Below are positions 32,196-44,705 of a stretch of DNA of 64,000 nt, piece by piece. This stretch comes from Albugo candida (lineage: Eukaryota; Oomycota; Peronosporomycetes; Albuginales), in NCBI GenBank assembly GCA_040437565.1, contig JBDOQK010000018.1:124001-188000 (forward strand). The letters run 5' to 3'. The notes beneath the pieces were generated by a model, which had not been told where the DNA came from, did no database searches, and was given only the letters and a program-made list of their open reading frames with translations. Every line of letters begins with the position of its first letter. Within the stretch, counting starts at the first letter, position 1. The position numbers and the translations under genes were made by a program.

Positions 32196-35100
32196 ATGCC
32201 GAACGATGTTCCTCTCACACTAAAGGCCAGACTATCTCACACTCGATCGCGTAAACTTTGCACGTTTATAGGTGGATGCAAAAGGGTGGCTGTTACGAAA
32301 GGATTGTGCGTTCGGCACGGCGGCGGAAAAAAATGCATGTTACGCGATTGTAATAAAGGAGCCCAAGCCGGTGGGTATTGTCGGCAGCACGGAGGAGGAG
32401 CACGTTGCCAAATAGATGGGTGTAAAAAATTTGATGCTGGGAGGGGATTCTGTAGGGCTCACGGCGGCGGGAAACGTTGCCAAGAGAAAAACTGCGTGAA
32501 AGCCGATGTTGGAGGAGGGTATTGCACGGCTCACGGTGGTGGAAAGCGCTGTAGAATTACGGGATGCGTAAAAATAGCGCAAGAAGGCGGCAAATGTCGA
32601 GCGCACGGTGGTGTACGACGATGTCGTCATTCAGATTGTGCGAATCTAGCCAGAGGGCATAACGGATTTTGTAGCCAGCATGGAGGCGCTCAATTGTGTG
32701 CTTCGCGAGGGTGTCGAAGATTAGCAAAGGGTGGGACGAAACCTCTGTATTGTTTGAATTGTGTGGCCAAGTGTGACGGTGCAGTGAATCAAAATGGATT
32801 AGATGTGAGCTGGCTGGTAGATGCGATGGCTAGTAGCGACGAAGCTCAGAAAGAGATGGTACCAAAACTTGTAACAGGTGCAAAAAGCAGCAATAATTTA
32901 CACCACATGAATGGCCCAAGTCAGTCAATAACAACTTCACATTATTCCGCGCTGACCATATTAAGTGAAAGGGTTGAAAAGAAAAATTTGCCAGTTTGTT
33001 CGGAAGGGTTTCAAGCGATGGAAAGAGACGAGCAGAGTACAGCTGAGGATACAGGGGATTTGCTGGAAGATGATGGTGAGGATTTCTGCATTTCTCAAAC
33101 AGGTTCTTGTCTCCTGAATGGATGCGCGAAAAGCTTTGGTGGGAGTTGCAATTGTTCAGGAAAGTGTGAATGTTGCGCAACAACAAATGGAGAAGAGTAT
33201 TCAATCACTGGTCGGATTGAAAGAAAGTGTTGCAGTCAAAGTACGCACCGCTCCACCTTGACACAACCAAGTATAACAGAGAACCCAGTTGCCGCCGCAA
33301 ACATCACTTGTTGTGATAAAACGGATGGAATGACTATAAAACGAACCAANNNNNNNNNNNNNNNNNNNNNNNNNNNNNNNNNNNNNNNNNNNNNNNNNNN
33401 NNNNNNNNNNNNNNNNNNNNNNNNNNNNNNNNNNNNNNNNNNNNNNNNNATGCATGTTACGCGATTGTAATAAAGGAGCCCAAGCCGGTGGGTATTGTCG
33501 GCAGCACGGAGGAGGAGCACGTTGCCAAATAGATGGGTGTAAAAAATTTGATGCTGGGAGGGGATTCTGTAGGGCTCACGGCGGCGGGAAACGTTGCCAA
33601 GAGAAAAACTGCGTGAAAGCCGATGTTGGAGGAGGGTATTGCACGGCTCACGGTGGTGGAAAGCGCTGTAGAATTACGGGATGCGTAAAAATAGCGCAAG
33701 AAGGCGGCAAATGTCGAGCGCACGGTGGTGTACGACGATGTCGTCATTCAGATTGTGCGAATCTAGCCAGAGGGCATAACGGATTTTGTAGCCAGCATGG
33801 AGGCGCTCAATTGTGTGCTTCGCGAGGGTGTCGAAGATTAGCAAAGGGTGGGACGAAACCTCTGTATTGTTTGAATTGTGTGGCCAAGTGTGACGGTGCA
33901 GTGAATCAAAATGGATTAGATGTGAGCTGGCTGGTAGATGCGATGGCTAGTAGCGACGAAGCTCAGAAAGAGATGGTACCAAAACTTGTAACAGGTGCAA
34001 AAAGCAGCAATAATTTACACCACATGAATGGCCCAAGTCAGTCAATAACAACTTCACATTATTCCGCGCTGACCATATTAAGTGAAAGGGTTGAAAAGAA
34101 AAATTTGCCAGTTTGTTCGGAAGGGTTTCAAGCGATGGAAAGAGACGAGCAGAGTACAGCTGAGGATACAGGGGATTTGCTGGAAGATGATGGTGAGGAT
34201 TTCTGCATTTCTCAAACAGGTTCTTGTCTCCTGAATGGATGCGCGAAAAGCTTTGGTGGGAGTTGCAATTGTTCAGGAAAGTGTGAATGTTGCGCAACAA
34301 CAAATGGAGAAGAGTATTCAATCACTGGTCGGATTGAAAGAAAGTGTTGCAGTCAAAGTACGCACCGCTCCACCTTGACACAACCAAGTATAACAGAGAA
34401 CCCAGTTGCCGCCGCAAACATCACTTGTTGTGATAAAACGGATGGAATGACTATAAAACGAACCAAACTGAGGCTTGGTCTGCCGAAGAATTTGGTTTTA
34501 ACGAAAGTTGTGGCTTTGCTGAAAACCTTGTCAAATGTACGCAGCGTTCATGTTTTGACTGAATTCGGGCATGATAAGAATGGAGAAGATATGGCGATAG
34601 TCATGATAGTGGGAACAAGCTACCTTGATGTCACCGAACTGGAGCTTTTACGAACAGTATCCGGAACCAGAGACATGTATGCTATTCTTGAGCAATCCGA
34701 GATGCCGTGGTCACAACAAGAGATAATATTCTACATTCCGGAAATGATGTGTAAAAACGCCTGTGGAAATACAGTAATCAGTGCGATTCATTCGAGCAAT
34801 TTGCAGGAAAACCTTAATGGCGTTCAACTCGAATTTGAACAGCGATTAGTCATTTGTCGAGGCTATAATCTTCAGCCGGCCCAACTTCGCGAAACTATTC
34901 GTTTAGTCGGTTTCGAACCACAACTTAAGCAGGTAGCCCCGATACCAAAGGAATTTATGTTCCGAACTCGTGCATTTTTAGACCAAAAGACAAGCTGCAG
35001 ACTACGCGGTATTCTTGCTGATGTGGAAGGTGTGGAGCAGATTTCAGTGATGCACAGTTTTAAACGAGTTTTCGTGTCTGGCTTTATTGAATCGTCACAA

Positions 35101-35403
35101 AAGATCATCGACCACGCTGCAAATCATGACTTGAAATTGATCCTGACTGATACAGAGTCAGGACATGTCAGTCTCACTCACGAGATGGCTAACACGATCC
35201 ACTCCGCGCTCAATCACGAGTGCGACAATCAGACCTGCTCCCGTATTGGATGTGAGCAATATAGGGCGACAGTAGCTCATACAGCAGCTCTGGCTGCCGG
35301 GTGGATCGTTCCTGGGTGTGCGATGGTTTGGGGAGGCGAATGCACTTGTGGTGAGGACTGCAAGTGCAAAGGGTGTCCCAAACACGATCCAATCACATTC
35401 TGA
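32196..35403 (+). CDS. WRKY19-like zinc-repeat protein with HMA-like domain
   Basis: Starts at ATG 32196. A 100-N gap with a 1017-bp exact duplication (32333-33349 and 33450-34466) splits it. Merging gives one protein of 696 residues. The N-terminal 190 residues hold about seven repeats of roughly 24 residues with the pattern C-x5-C-x8-C-x2-HGG, such as GYCRQHGGGARCQIDGCKK. This Cys/His repeat is annotated as WRKY19-like zinc finger in oomycetes and plants and may bind DNA or protein. A Cys-rich knot (CNCSGKCECC) follows near residue 300. A region around IPEMMCKNACGNTVISAI resembles a heavy-metal-associated fold in which the usual CxxC is CKNAC. The C-terminus again has CTCGEDCKCKGC. Nuclear role and metal binding are inference. 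Confidence 0.8.
33350..33449. other. Assembly gap 7, flanked by 1017-bp direct repeat
   Basis: The longest unmerged overlap. Bases 32333-33349 equal 33450-34466. Merging restores one open frame, so there is one gene and not a tandem pair. Confidence 0.97.
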
Positions 35404-35703
35404 AGGTGGTCGATAATCACATAAAGTGAAGCGAGCCTCCGTGTACAGTTACCATGTGATGTCTGGTTCGATTATCTGAAAAGATACGTCATGGCGAGGA
35501 TCATGCAACATATGAGCGTAGTTTTAGAATTTGATCACCTTATTGGCTTCCGTCGATTAGGAACGACACGATGGGTCTACGTACTGCTTTTACATCTCCG
35601 TTGGCAAAGCTTCAATGATATCGAGTAGCTAATACATGTTAGGAGTCGTAGTGTATCACTGACACTCAACTTTGGGATACTTGAGTTAAACTTCAAGCAC
35701 ACA
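35404..35703. other. Intergenic, 300 bp
   Basis: Contains the terminator side of the WRKY19-like gene and the promoter of the hydratase gene. Nothing specific is seen. Confidence 0.5.
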
Positions 35704-36823
<1,120 letters not shown>

Positions 36824-36991
36824 TCACTTCGATGTGCTTGATTCAAATATCCAGAGTCTATTTGTTGTCGCATTTGCTGATAATGAACGCTGTTGCTAGT
36901 CCATCTTACGCTCAGAACATTGGTTGCATCATTACGGGCTCTCGTGTCTTTTGACTGATCAAACTCAATCGCCCTCCGAGTTGATTGTCTA

Positions 36992-37879
36992 CTACTCGCG
37001 ACCTGAGGAATCATCATCTTGTCTCAGAAGCTCTTTCCCTAAACTATTTTGACTTTCCAAATACGGCAAAAATCGCATGCATGCACTCATGAGATTCATT
37101 CCCTCTTCATTGCAGTAGCAATCTGTCCATTGTTGCATACAGTGCTTACAAGTATCCACACTTATCTCGAGATCGCTTGGTGGAGTTGTATTTGATGCTT
37201 GAGCTTTATCAGTTGTTATTGATTCCTTTTTTTGGGTGTCACTTTCGGCTTTTGAGTTATTTGTAAGATATGAACACTTACTTGGCGTAACACTTGGAGC
37301 AGTAATTATCGGATTGGATAATTGCTTTATATTTTCAATCTGTAGAAAAGATTGTAGAACATGGGCCTGAATAAAAGAATTCGCCTGCTGGCAATGATGA
37401 AAGTGATTACCAAGTATTCGTAACAATAGATGACGTAAGAACAGCCCAAGTGAGTCAATTCGGTCTCTCACAGTGTTGTGCTGATTGGAGCGGAATAATC
37501 GACGACGTGGAAATGGATAATCTGCAATCTCATACAAGTAATGCTGACAATGTTCACAGTGTCCGGATGATACATGATTAATCAATTGTTTGCGAAGTCG
37601 ATAAAAGTCCGAATATCTTCGTCTGACGATAAATTTTGTACCACTTTTATGATTCCTTACGACAATAGTGTACACAGTACATGGCCGCGAGCGGCTCGAA
37701 ACAACTGCAGGAAAGCGTTTGGAAATACATTTGGATCCGTCACAAGTTGTTGACACAGCCGAGTTGTGTTCTCTTATAGAGCATGGCCGAGTTTGTTCCT
37801 CTAGGAAGTTTGGGTCGTCCACTTGAAAATGTTCTTTGACCGCAGTAATGACAACCGAAAGAGAATCTTCATCAATCAT
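36992..37879 (-). CDS. PX-domain protein
   Basis: Single-exon gene of 295 residues from ATG 37879. The PX phosphoinositide-binding domain covers about residues 65-180: YTIVVRNHKSGTKFIVRRRY with the basic RRRYSDF motif, a proline/arginine loop FPRRRLF, and VRDRIDSLGLFLRHLL. These are the usual residues for phosphatidylinositol 3-phosphate binding. After a Ser/Thr-rich linker a Cys cluster (CKHCMQQWTDCYC) may bind zinc. No BAR domain is present, so it is not a classical sorting nexin. The 54 bp around the start codon are duplicated across gap 8, an artefact. It likely acts on endosomal membranes. Confidence 0.85.
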   Translation of the reverse strand: MIDEDSLSVVITAVKEHFQVDDPNFLEEQTRPCSIREHNSAVSTTCDGSKCISKRFPAVVSSRSRPCTVYTIVVRNHKSGTKFIVRRRYSDFYRLRKQLINHVSSGHCEHCQHYLYEIADYPFPRRRLFRSNQHNTVRDRIDSLGLFLRHLLLRILGNHFHHCQQANSFIQAHVLQSFLQIENIKQLSNPIITAPSVTPSKCSYLTNNSKAESDTQKKESITTDKAQASNTTPPSDLEISVDTCKHCMQQWTDCYCNEEGMNLMSACMRFLPYLESQNSLGKELLRQDDDSSGRE

Positions 37880-37907
37880 GATTTAGGTAACGCTTTATAC
37901 TAGCTAG

Positions 37908-38007
37908 NNNNNNNNNNNNNNNNNNNNNNNNNNNNNNNNNNNNNNNNNNNNNNNNNNNNNNNNNNNNNNNNNNNNNNNNNNNNNNNNNNNNNNNNNNNNN
38001 NNNNNNN
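37908..38007. other. Assembly gap 8, flanked by 54-bp direct repeat
   Basis: Bases 37854-37907 and 38008-38061 are identical, repeating the start codon region of the PX gene. Confidence 0.97.
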
Positions 38008-38053
38008 ACCGAAAGAGAATCTTCATCAATCATGATTTAGGTAACGCTTTATA

Positions 38054-38335
38054 CTAGCTAGGGCTGATTGTTACTGGGTAACAATTTACTGGGTAAGCAG
38101 CTGCGAAATTGGTGCAAATGATTATATAACCTGAAAAGCCTATATGCAGCGCGAAAGACGGCTTTGATTTATTTGTGAATCGTTGGCTGCTAATTATTGA
38201 CTGTATTGATCCTACAATTACCCGCTTTCGGTGGGTGATCGAGTCATCCGGTAAGTATTCACGTAGGTGGGTCGTGAGTATGATTTGCTGCTGGTATTGA
38301 AGGTAAAAATCCTGCACTACAACCGTAGTGTTCAT
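38054..38335 (-). CDS. Possible small protein, unsupported
   Basis: An open frame of 93 codons from ATG 38335 reads coding-like in its first half (DFYLQYQQQIILTTHLREYL). No domain is recognised, and the second half may be intronic or noncoding. It lies in the 663 bp between the divergent PX and METTL22-like genes. The remainder of that stretch shows nothing. Confidence 0.2.
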   Translation of the reverse strand: MNTTVVVQDFYLQYQQQIILTTHLREYLPDDSITHRKRVIVGSIQSIISSQRFTNKSKPSFALHIGFSGYIIICTNFAAAYPVNCYPVTISPS

Positions 38336-38542
38336 CTGTCATCAATGAGGTAGAAAACTACACTTGGATTATATCTGAATATCGCATCACAAATCACGGC
38401 CTCTATTTGGCCTGATGAACAACTCTTGCAACAGTTTTTTACACCTCGCTTTGTTCAAATTCATCCTACTTAGTTCCTAGTTCACGCGAGCTGTTGAAAA
38501 GTTGGTCTTGTAAATCAAGGCGAATCGTCTATTTCATTAGTA

Positions 38543-40087
38543 ATGCGTAAAAATATACGCATTTCATGTGAACCGAACTTAATGCGCGTCTCATCTGAAG
38601 TCCAAAGGGGGCTCCTTCAAACGATCCAACACTCGTCTTTCCCCACACTGACCCTGCAGATCCCTTCTCCAAATAAGTCAGATGATGGCTTGAGATCCTC
38701 ACTATCATACGAAGATCCTGATGGTGACTTGATTGTTCCCAGAAAGAAGTCAAATGTGCGACGTAAGCGGCCGAATCGCAACGCTTTAGTCACCACTACC
38801 AACCTTATGCACTTGCGAGTCGCAGCCTCATCTGATGTTGACGAATGTGGCACTCAACTATGGCGTGGAGCACTTTTACTGTCCGAGTTACTCCTCGACA
38901 ATAATGTCATGCTACCTCACGTCATGCTTCTATTTCTAAATATCAACTCATTAGCTAACTCTAGAAACTTATCGAGGATGTTTCCGTATTGGAAGTAGGA
39001 TGTGGTATCGGGCTGGTGGCCATCATTGCTTCGAGATATTCTCGCATTTTCTTTGCTACGGACAATGACTTGGAAACTCTCAAGCTGACGCAGCACAACA
39101 TCGACCGAAATGTTCATGTACGCTTTCGATGACTTTCTGATGGAAAACTGACAATTCATTTAGGGCCGTATAAGGGTACGACATCTCGATTGGACAGATC
39201 TGACACCAGTGGAGCGAAATGGAATTTTTGGATGGACATCTGACGAATTAACCGCCTTTCAGAGTGCTAGCGTCATTTTGGCTAGGTACAAATATGCCGC
39301 GAGATATGAATATGGCTAATTCAAGACTTCGTCCAAGTGATATCTTCTATGACGATAGAAGCACGCTGCAGTTTCTGAAGTTCTTGTATGGAAGATTTAA
39401 TAAGTCTGAGTTCCTCGTGATGTATCTTACCGTCGAGAAGCGTGTTGTGTTCGCTATTGATACCATGTCATCAATATCACTTGGTTACGATGTCTTTCAG
39501 CAATCGATTTGCTCACATCCCAATATTCGAACTAAGACTGTTGGAAAGAGCCATCAATATCAGTGTTCGGCCTGTGATCGTAATCAGAGGTATTTTGTGG
39601 CGTCTCCNNNNNNNNNNNNNNNNNNNNNNNNNNNNNNNNNNNNNNNNNNNNNNNNNNNNNNNNNNNNNNNNNNNNNNNNNNNNNNNNNNNNNNNNNNNNN
39701 NNNNNNNATAGAAGCACGCTGCAGTTTCTGAAGTTCTTGTATGGAAGATTTAATAAGTCTGAGTTCCTCGTGATGTATCTTACCGTCGAGAAGCGTGTTG
39801 TGTTCGCTATTGATACCATGTCATCAATATCACTTGGTTACGATGTCTTTCAGCAATCGATTTGCTCACATCCCAATATTCGAACTAAGACTGTTGGAAA
39901 GAGCCATCAATATCAGTGTTCGGCCTGTGATCGTAATCAGAGGTATTTTGTGGCGTCTCCAATTCCTGTCATCTCAATACCTCAAGTGTTTCAGTATGTT
40001 CGGATGACCACATTGGAGCTATGGCGAGTTGATGGAATCATTGTCAATGAGAATGAGTCGATAGTGGACAAGAAGTCTGCCGTTTGA
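38543..40087 (+). CDS. METTL22-like protein methyltransferase
   Basis: Class I S-adenosylmethionine methyltransferase of the METTL21/22 lysine methyltransferase family. Exons: 38543-38905, 38965-39117, 39164-39285 and 39338-40087. The last holds a gap with a 253-bp duplication. Merged length is about 344 residues. Motifs: QLWRGALLLSELLL before motif I, VLEVGCGIGLVAIIASR (SAM-binding motif I), FATDNDLETLKLTQHNI, VRHLDW, then SDIFYDD corresponding to the family's AxDVxYD post-motif, and MYLTVEKRVVF. Human METTL22 shares the AD-x-IYDDD and YLSVEKR pattern. A basic stretch at about residue 75 (KKSNVRRKRPNR) may target the nucleus. The substrate is not shown. Confidence 0.85.
39608..39707. other. 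Assembly gap 9, flanked by 253-bp direct repeat
   Basis: Bases 39355-39607 equal 39708-39960. Merging restores the last exon of the methyltransferase. Confidence 0.97.
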
Positions 40088-40763
40088 TGATTTCTCAAAC
40101 TGACACAACAATTGCTACAGATTTTTTGCACTTGAAACAAGCTACATGAGTAAGAAATTCTCCTCTGGTAAAGTTCTCGTCTTCAAATAAAACAAAATGA
40201 GCGGTTGCCGACATATTGGACCAATATCCTCGCCTTACTATCAGACTAAGTCGTTAATAGCCATAAGTGATGTGATCTCATAGCGCGTTCGAATTTGTTG
40301 CCATCTGAGTGATTTATAAGGCTCTCGGCACCAAAANNNNNNNNNNNNNNNNNNNNNNNNNNNNNNNNNNNNNNNNNNNNNNNNNNNNNNNNNNNNNNNN
40401 NNNNNNNNNNNNNNNNNNNNNNNNNNNNNNNNNNNNGACCAATATCCTCGCCTTACTATCAGACTAAGTCGTTAATAGCCATAAGTGATGTGATCTCATA
40501 GCGCGTTCGAATTTGTTGCCATCTGAGTGATTTATAAGGCTCTCGGCACCAAAAAGGGAAATCCGTGCAAATCTTATCTTTTGGAATGATATTTACGAGT
40601 TTACTGCTTCCTCCGTTGTTCTACTTTATATGCGGTTCGGTTTGTTTTGCACCTTACAAGATTGTGGTTCCGATTCCAAAATCATCAAGATATCTGTGCT
40701 GTGAAGCCTATCTAACGAGACGAAGACGGATGCTCGCTTGAGGTGGCGATGGAGCTATCGCTC
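40088..40763. other. Convergent intergenic region with gap 10
   Basis: No gene seen. The 100 N at 40337-40436 are flanked by an identical 118-bp block (40219-40336 and 40437-40554), so the true spacing is about 218 bp shorter. Confidence 0.8.
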
Positions 40764-41454
40764 TCATATTTGATTAAATATGTAATACAGAACGAAACAT
40801 ACAAAGACAAGCAAAAGCGAAAGTAAGCATGCAAATAAGATGTTACGATGCCGCTTTCGTAGCGCTTCTTCCCACAAAGGGCTCGATATAATCGGAATCA
40901 ATTCGGATGATGTGTTTAAATCCGGTCTGGAACAATACAACTCTGCTTTCTCTTGTGTTGTCAGTCGTCTTTTAGAAAAGATAATTTTACATTAGTATGA
41001 CTGCATGCTCGAAAGACTTAGAACCATACCTTGGCATGCAGCGAGAAGCGATATTTTTCTCTCTTTCAGGTGGTGCTTTGTGATTCTCGAGCTGGAATAT
41101 GACGGAGCATAGTTTTAGTGGCTGTGAACATGCCAGCTGACCTATTTTCACTCGAAGAATCGACGAATTTATACCATGTTTGGGTATCTCATCATGAATG
41201 TTTGCGTCGATTGGAGTCGATGCAAGTTCTTCATTATTATAGACAGGATCTTCGGTGTTACTTTCCTCGGGGTAGCAATTGTACATGCTCCATCGCTTAT
41301 CGCATGGCGGCTGCGGCAAGGGAATAGCACCATACGTCGTATTTGCAGAATTTATGTAATGCAAACGTGTGTACTTGTTTTGCGAAAAGTGAGACCCCTG
41401 TGGGGGTGTATGCACGCTATCAGTCGGCTGCAACTCACAATTTTCATTCGGCAT
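40764..41454 (-). CDS. Tail-anchored membrane protein, function unknown
   Basis: Two exons, 41030-41454 and 40764-40968, separated by a 61-nt intron, give 209 residues from ATG 41454. The first 140 residues are polar, Asn/Pro/Tyr-rich and probably cytosolic. The last 25 form a single hydrophobic segment, ILFACLLSLLLVFVCFVLYY, preceded by a basic cluster (RKRHR) and followed by only five residues (IFNQI). That is the layout of tail-anchored proteins. No SNARE heptads or known domain are seen. Without splicing the frame would end before the membrane segment, so the intron is supported by gain of a coherent C-terminus. Topology is confident and function unknown. Confidence 0.65.
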
Positions 41455-42243
41455 TTTATCAGAGCTTCTGAGCAGCGCGACCTTTTGGATAACATGCCAG
41501 CAAAAGAGGAAATACGTAGCTTAGTCATCGTGCGATTGAATCATGTAAGATGGACATATTTCTTTATTTCTTTTTTCCCCCAGCTGCAGAGTTTGTGAAT
41601 AGATATGAACGGGAGGCAGTGGTCTGAGAGAGCACGCCGTGTGATAAGTGATTCGAATCCAGCTAGGTGATTCTTAGGAAGAGTTTTGGTAAAATCTAGC
41701 TTATCCAGTGTATAAGCTGAGATTCTAGCTAATGTCATTAGTGAGAACAAATAATTCGTTCAGACTGTGATGCTACTACTTATGTGTCTATCTATATGTT
41801 GCGCTGTACAGATCATTATATAGTGCGGCAATTAATGTGTTTAACGCTGTCGCTCGCACATATGCTAAAGCCCCTTCCGAAGTGAGAATAACTGTGAGCG
41901 TATGAAGTTGCGATATTTTGACTGTATCAGCGAATTCCATGAAATCAACAGATTCCGGAAAGATTGCATGAGCAGAGAAAGATGACTTCTTTCACAGAGC
42001 TCCCGTTTGAATGCTACGAGAAGCTTCATAAAGCAAGCTAGATCCTCCGAGACAAATCATGCGCTGTGAGGCTATTTTTCCTCTCCAAGTGCGTCAAGCC
42101 CTGTCAGAGTGACAGCCAATTCGGAAATCTCTTAAGCTCCCTCTGACTTTGTGAGCAAGAAACCCCGTGAGTCCTTTGCAAGAGATCGGTGATCTTTCCA
42201 CCATGTCATTCTGCGGTTCTAAATAAGTGTGAAAAGTGTGAAG
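41455..42243. other. Intergenic, nothing seen
   Basis: No convincing coding block in either strand. A tRNA T-loop-like string near 41650 did not fold into a tRNA. Confidence 0.5.
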
Positions 42244-43021
42244 ATGTACGCCTCTAAGAAAGTAAAATCGTCCAAAGCTTTATCTTTGGTGCATAATGCA
42301 CATGGTACCGTTCAAATACAAATCGAGATCAACGATGGATTGAAATACACACTGATACTGGAGAAAATCTTTATCTTGATCCATCCCGTCGTTGCCAGAT
42401 TGCATCTGCTTTTGCAACATGAGCAGTCTGCAAGTCACGGTAGGATAGCGCATATGTGGTCCTTACTATCCCGAACAATGAACTCAGCAATGATGCAGAG
42501 AGAAGTAGTAGCGGTGAAGGCTTTTGGATACTTCTTAGCAAAAAAGCTATTCTAGAGCGCCACCATGCACAAGTCAATCTATTGAGCTGCAACTGATTTT
42601 AGAATTGCTTGCTCTCGCATCAAGCTCCATCCACATATCTATATATTGTGAGAATCAAAAGGCGGTTTTCGACAGCCAGTAACACCGAAAATGTACAGCT
42701 TGCGCCTTATTTCAGGTGGGATTCACAGTATCCATTCGATTACTTCTCGAACACGGTTTCATAGGAACTTGAAAGCTTAACAGTGCCAGAAATCTAGCAC
42801 GAGTCGTGGCCTTTGATGCGGAGAGGTATCGAGGATGTCGTGGAAATACGCGACGAGAGAGTGCACTCGTGTGCTGGGTAAACGATTTCTATTTATCGGC
42901 CCCTTGGCTTAGTGACGTATCTCAGCATAAGACCACAACTGTATCGCTTTTGACGAGATGTTGGATTCTTTTGGGCATCATGCTTACGTTGGGCTCACTG
43001 ATAATAATAAACAACATTTGA
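42244..43021 (+). CDS. Possible intron-rich gene with C-terminal membrane segment
   Basis: Several coding-like blocks in different frames are linked by plausible GT-AG sites. One begins at ATG 42244 (MYASKKVKSSKALSLV) and could splice from about 42388 to 42445, continuing with DSAYVVLTIPNNELSND. Others are SIELQLILELLALAS near 42580 and ARNLARVVAFDAERYRG near 42790. The last ends in a hydrophobic segment CWILLGIMLTLGSLIII and a stop at 43021. I could not join all blocks without very short introns, so the model is incomplete or the gene is decayed. No family is recognised. Confidence 0.3.
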
Positions 43022-44180
43022 CTATGCGTAAGCTATCTGAATCTCAGATGTACATATACATTTGTACAATGCTTCCCGGCAGCCTCAAGCCGATGTTTTT
43101 TTAGAATATATTTTTTTATACTCGCTGTCGTAGAATGAAGCAGTCTCATGTCTTACAAGCTTGCTAAGTCACAATCGGTGAGGAAATATGAGGAGAAGGA
43201 GATGTTGACCATCATCATGTCGTGTGCTCACTTTGACACGCTACATCGAAGCTTTATTTGCACCAGTACCTTTACCTGAGATTTGCGATTCTTTGTAAGC
43301 GAGACTCCCGGTCATCTAATTATCGCACAGCTTGCTCGTACTCCGACAAAAATGGTGCATCATACTTAGTCGAATCTATCTGTGTCTTGTCATAGTCTTT
43401 CTCCGAGGAGCGGAGTTGTGCTAGTATGATGTGCTAAAAGATCACGTGTGACGTGCATTCCTCCAATTTTGCATCGCTTTTTATCCGCCGGTATTCAAAT
43501 TAAACGCAATATTTAGCTTACGCTGAGAAAACTTCAATTTTAGTATCCAGAGCTGGATAAAAATGGGTTTGAGCTTATCCTATCTTCCTTTTTTTCGCTG
43601 GTAACCATGCCTTTTAGCTTGGATTCTTTCCGTAGTGTGCGTCTGATGCATGCATGGGATATCAGAATAGTGGAAGTTCAGAGAAAGTTGAAAATTGATC
43701 TATTTCTTACACCGCTCAAATCAAACACATTTCATCGCATTTAACGATCGTCTTGCCGTTAGCCTATCAATAAAATAGAAAAGCGTCAGAAGGGAATTTA
43801 AGACGATATGCAGCTTCAGACGAATGATAGCCACAATGCTTGTAGGTTAAGGATATTGTGATGATATCAACAAGCAAAAGTAGCCGAATAAGATCGCTTT
43901 CTATAGAGATCAAGATTACACGAAAGAGTTGTTGGGGATGGACGTTTCTCAGCTATTTGAAATGAAATGTAAGTTCGATACTTTCAGGAAGTTGGTAAAA
44001 ATGGGGGTTGAAGTGAGAGAAAAATCAATGATGTTATAAAAGAGTGACAAAAATCTTATTCACGGAAAGAACCGACTCGTGCGTCACGAGGAACGATAGG
44101 TGGCGTAAACGATCGTATGAGACGATAGTGACTGGATTGGAGTTGCATGATGGACAGGCATGCGAAGAGATTGAGAGGAC
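43022..44180. other. Gene-poor stretch, nothing seen
   Basis: No coding block, RNA gene or repeat that I can support. Confidence 0.5.
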
Positions 44181-44705
44181 ATGTGGCTCCGTTGGAGCTC
44201 AATCTTCGTCTATAATCAATGCTGGCTCGGTGATGTTGTGGGCTACGAGCTTGGGGATATCAAAGATGGCGATGAAGTACTAGAGCGGCAAGTATCCATG
44301 CTGCCATTCATTGAATTAGTTCATGACCACTGTAAAAGCTTTTCTTGTTTCGAGACAACGCTACTAATAATGTCGTATCGAGGTGTTGCGTGGTTAGAGT
44401 ACACTCCGACTCAAATCCTTTGTGAGACTCTCAGGTTTCATGTCCCATCACGTGCACTCAGATGGATTGCAGTTTCAAAGATGTGCATGAGCTTCGCAAT
44501 GCAGTCAAAGCGGCATCGGACACAGAGACGAAATAACAGCTTTTTATACGCTTTTAAAGTCGATGCGTCTTCGATGTTCAAGGTCTATCAGTACCAGGAA
44601 GAGCATTGTTTGCATCAATTCAATCTCTTTTGCGCCAAATGCATTAAATATAAATCCTCTTTTGGTCCAAAGCACCGACTACTAATGATTGCAATTTCAA
44701 TTTGA
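44181..44705 (+). CDS. Open frame of 174 codons, unsupported
   Basis: ATG to stop without interruption, starting MWLRWSSIFVYNQCWLG. Composition is rich in Cys, Phe and Ser without a recognisable domain or signal peptide. A frame this long is not very improbable by chance in 64 kb of this base composition. Its 3' half recurs at 45080-45317 through the gap artefact, which is not evidence of function. Confidence 0.2.
   Translation: MWLRWSSIFVYNQCWLGDVVGYELGDIKDGDEVLERQVSMLPFIELVHDHCKSFSCFETTLLIMSYRGVAWLEYTPTQILCETLRFHVPSRALRWIAVSKMCMSFAMQSKRHRTQRRNNSFLYAFKVDASSMFKVYQYQEEHCLHQFNLFCAKCIKYKSSFGPKHRLLMIAISI

Noticed and set aside
32333-34466. Tandem duplication of the WRKY19-like zinc-repeat gene
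   Set aside because: The two 1017-bp copies are identical base for base and separated only by 100 N, and merging gives one complete frame. This is assembly overlap.
41600-41680. Possible tRNA with a GATTCGAATCC T-loop-like string
   Set aside because: No acceptor stem or anticodon arm could be paired around it.
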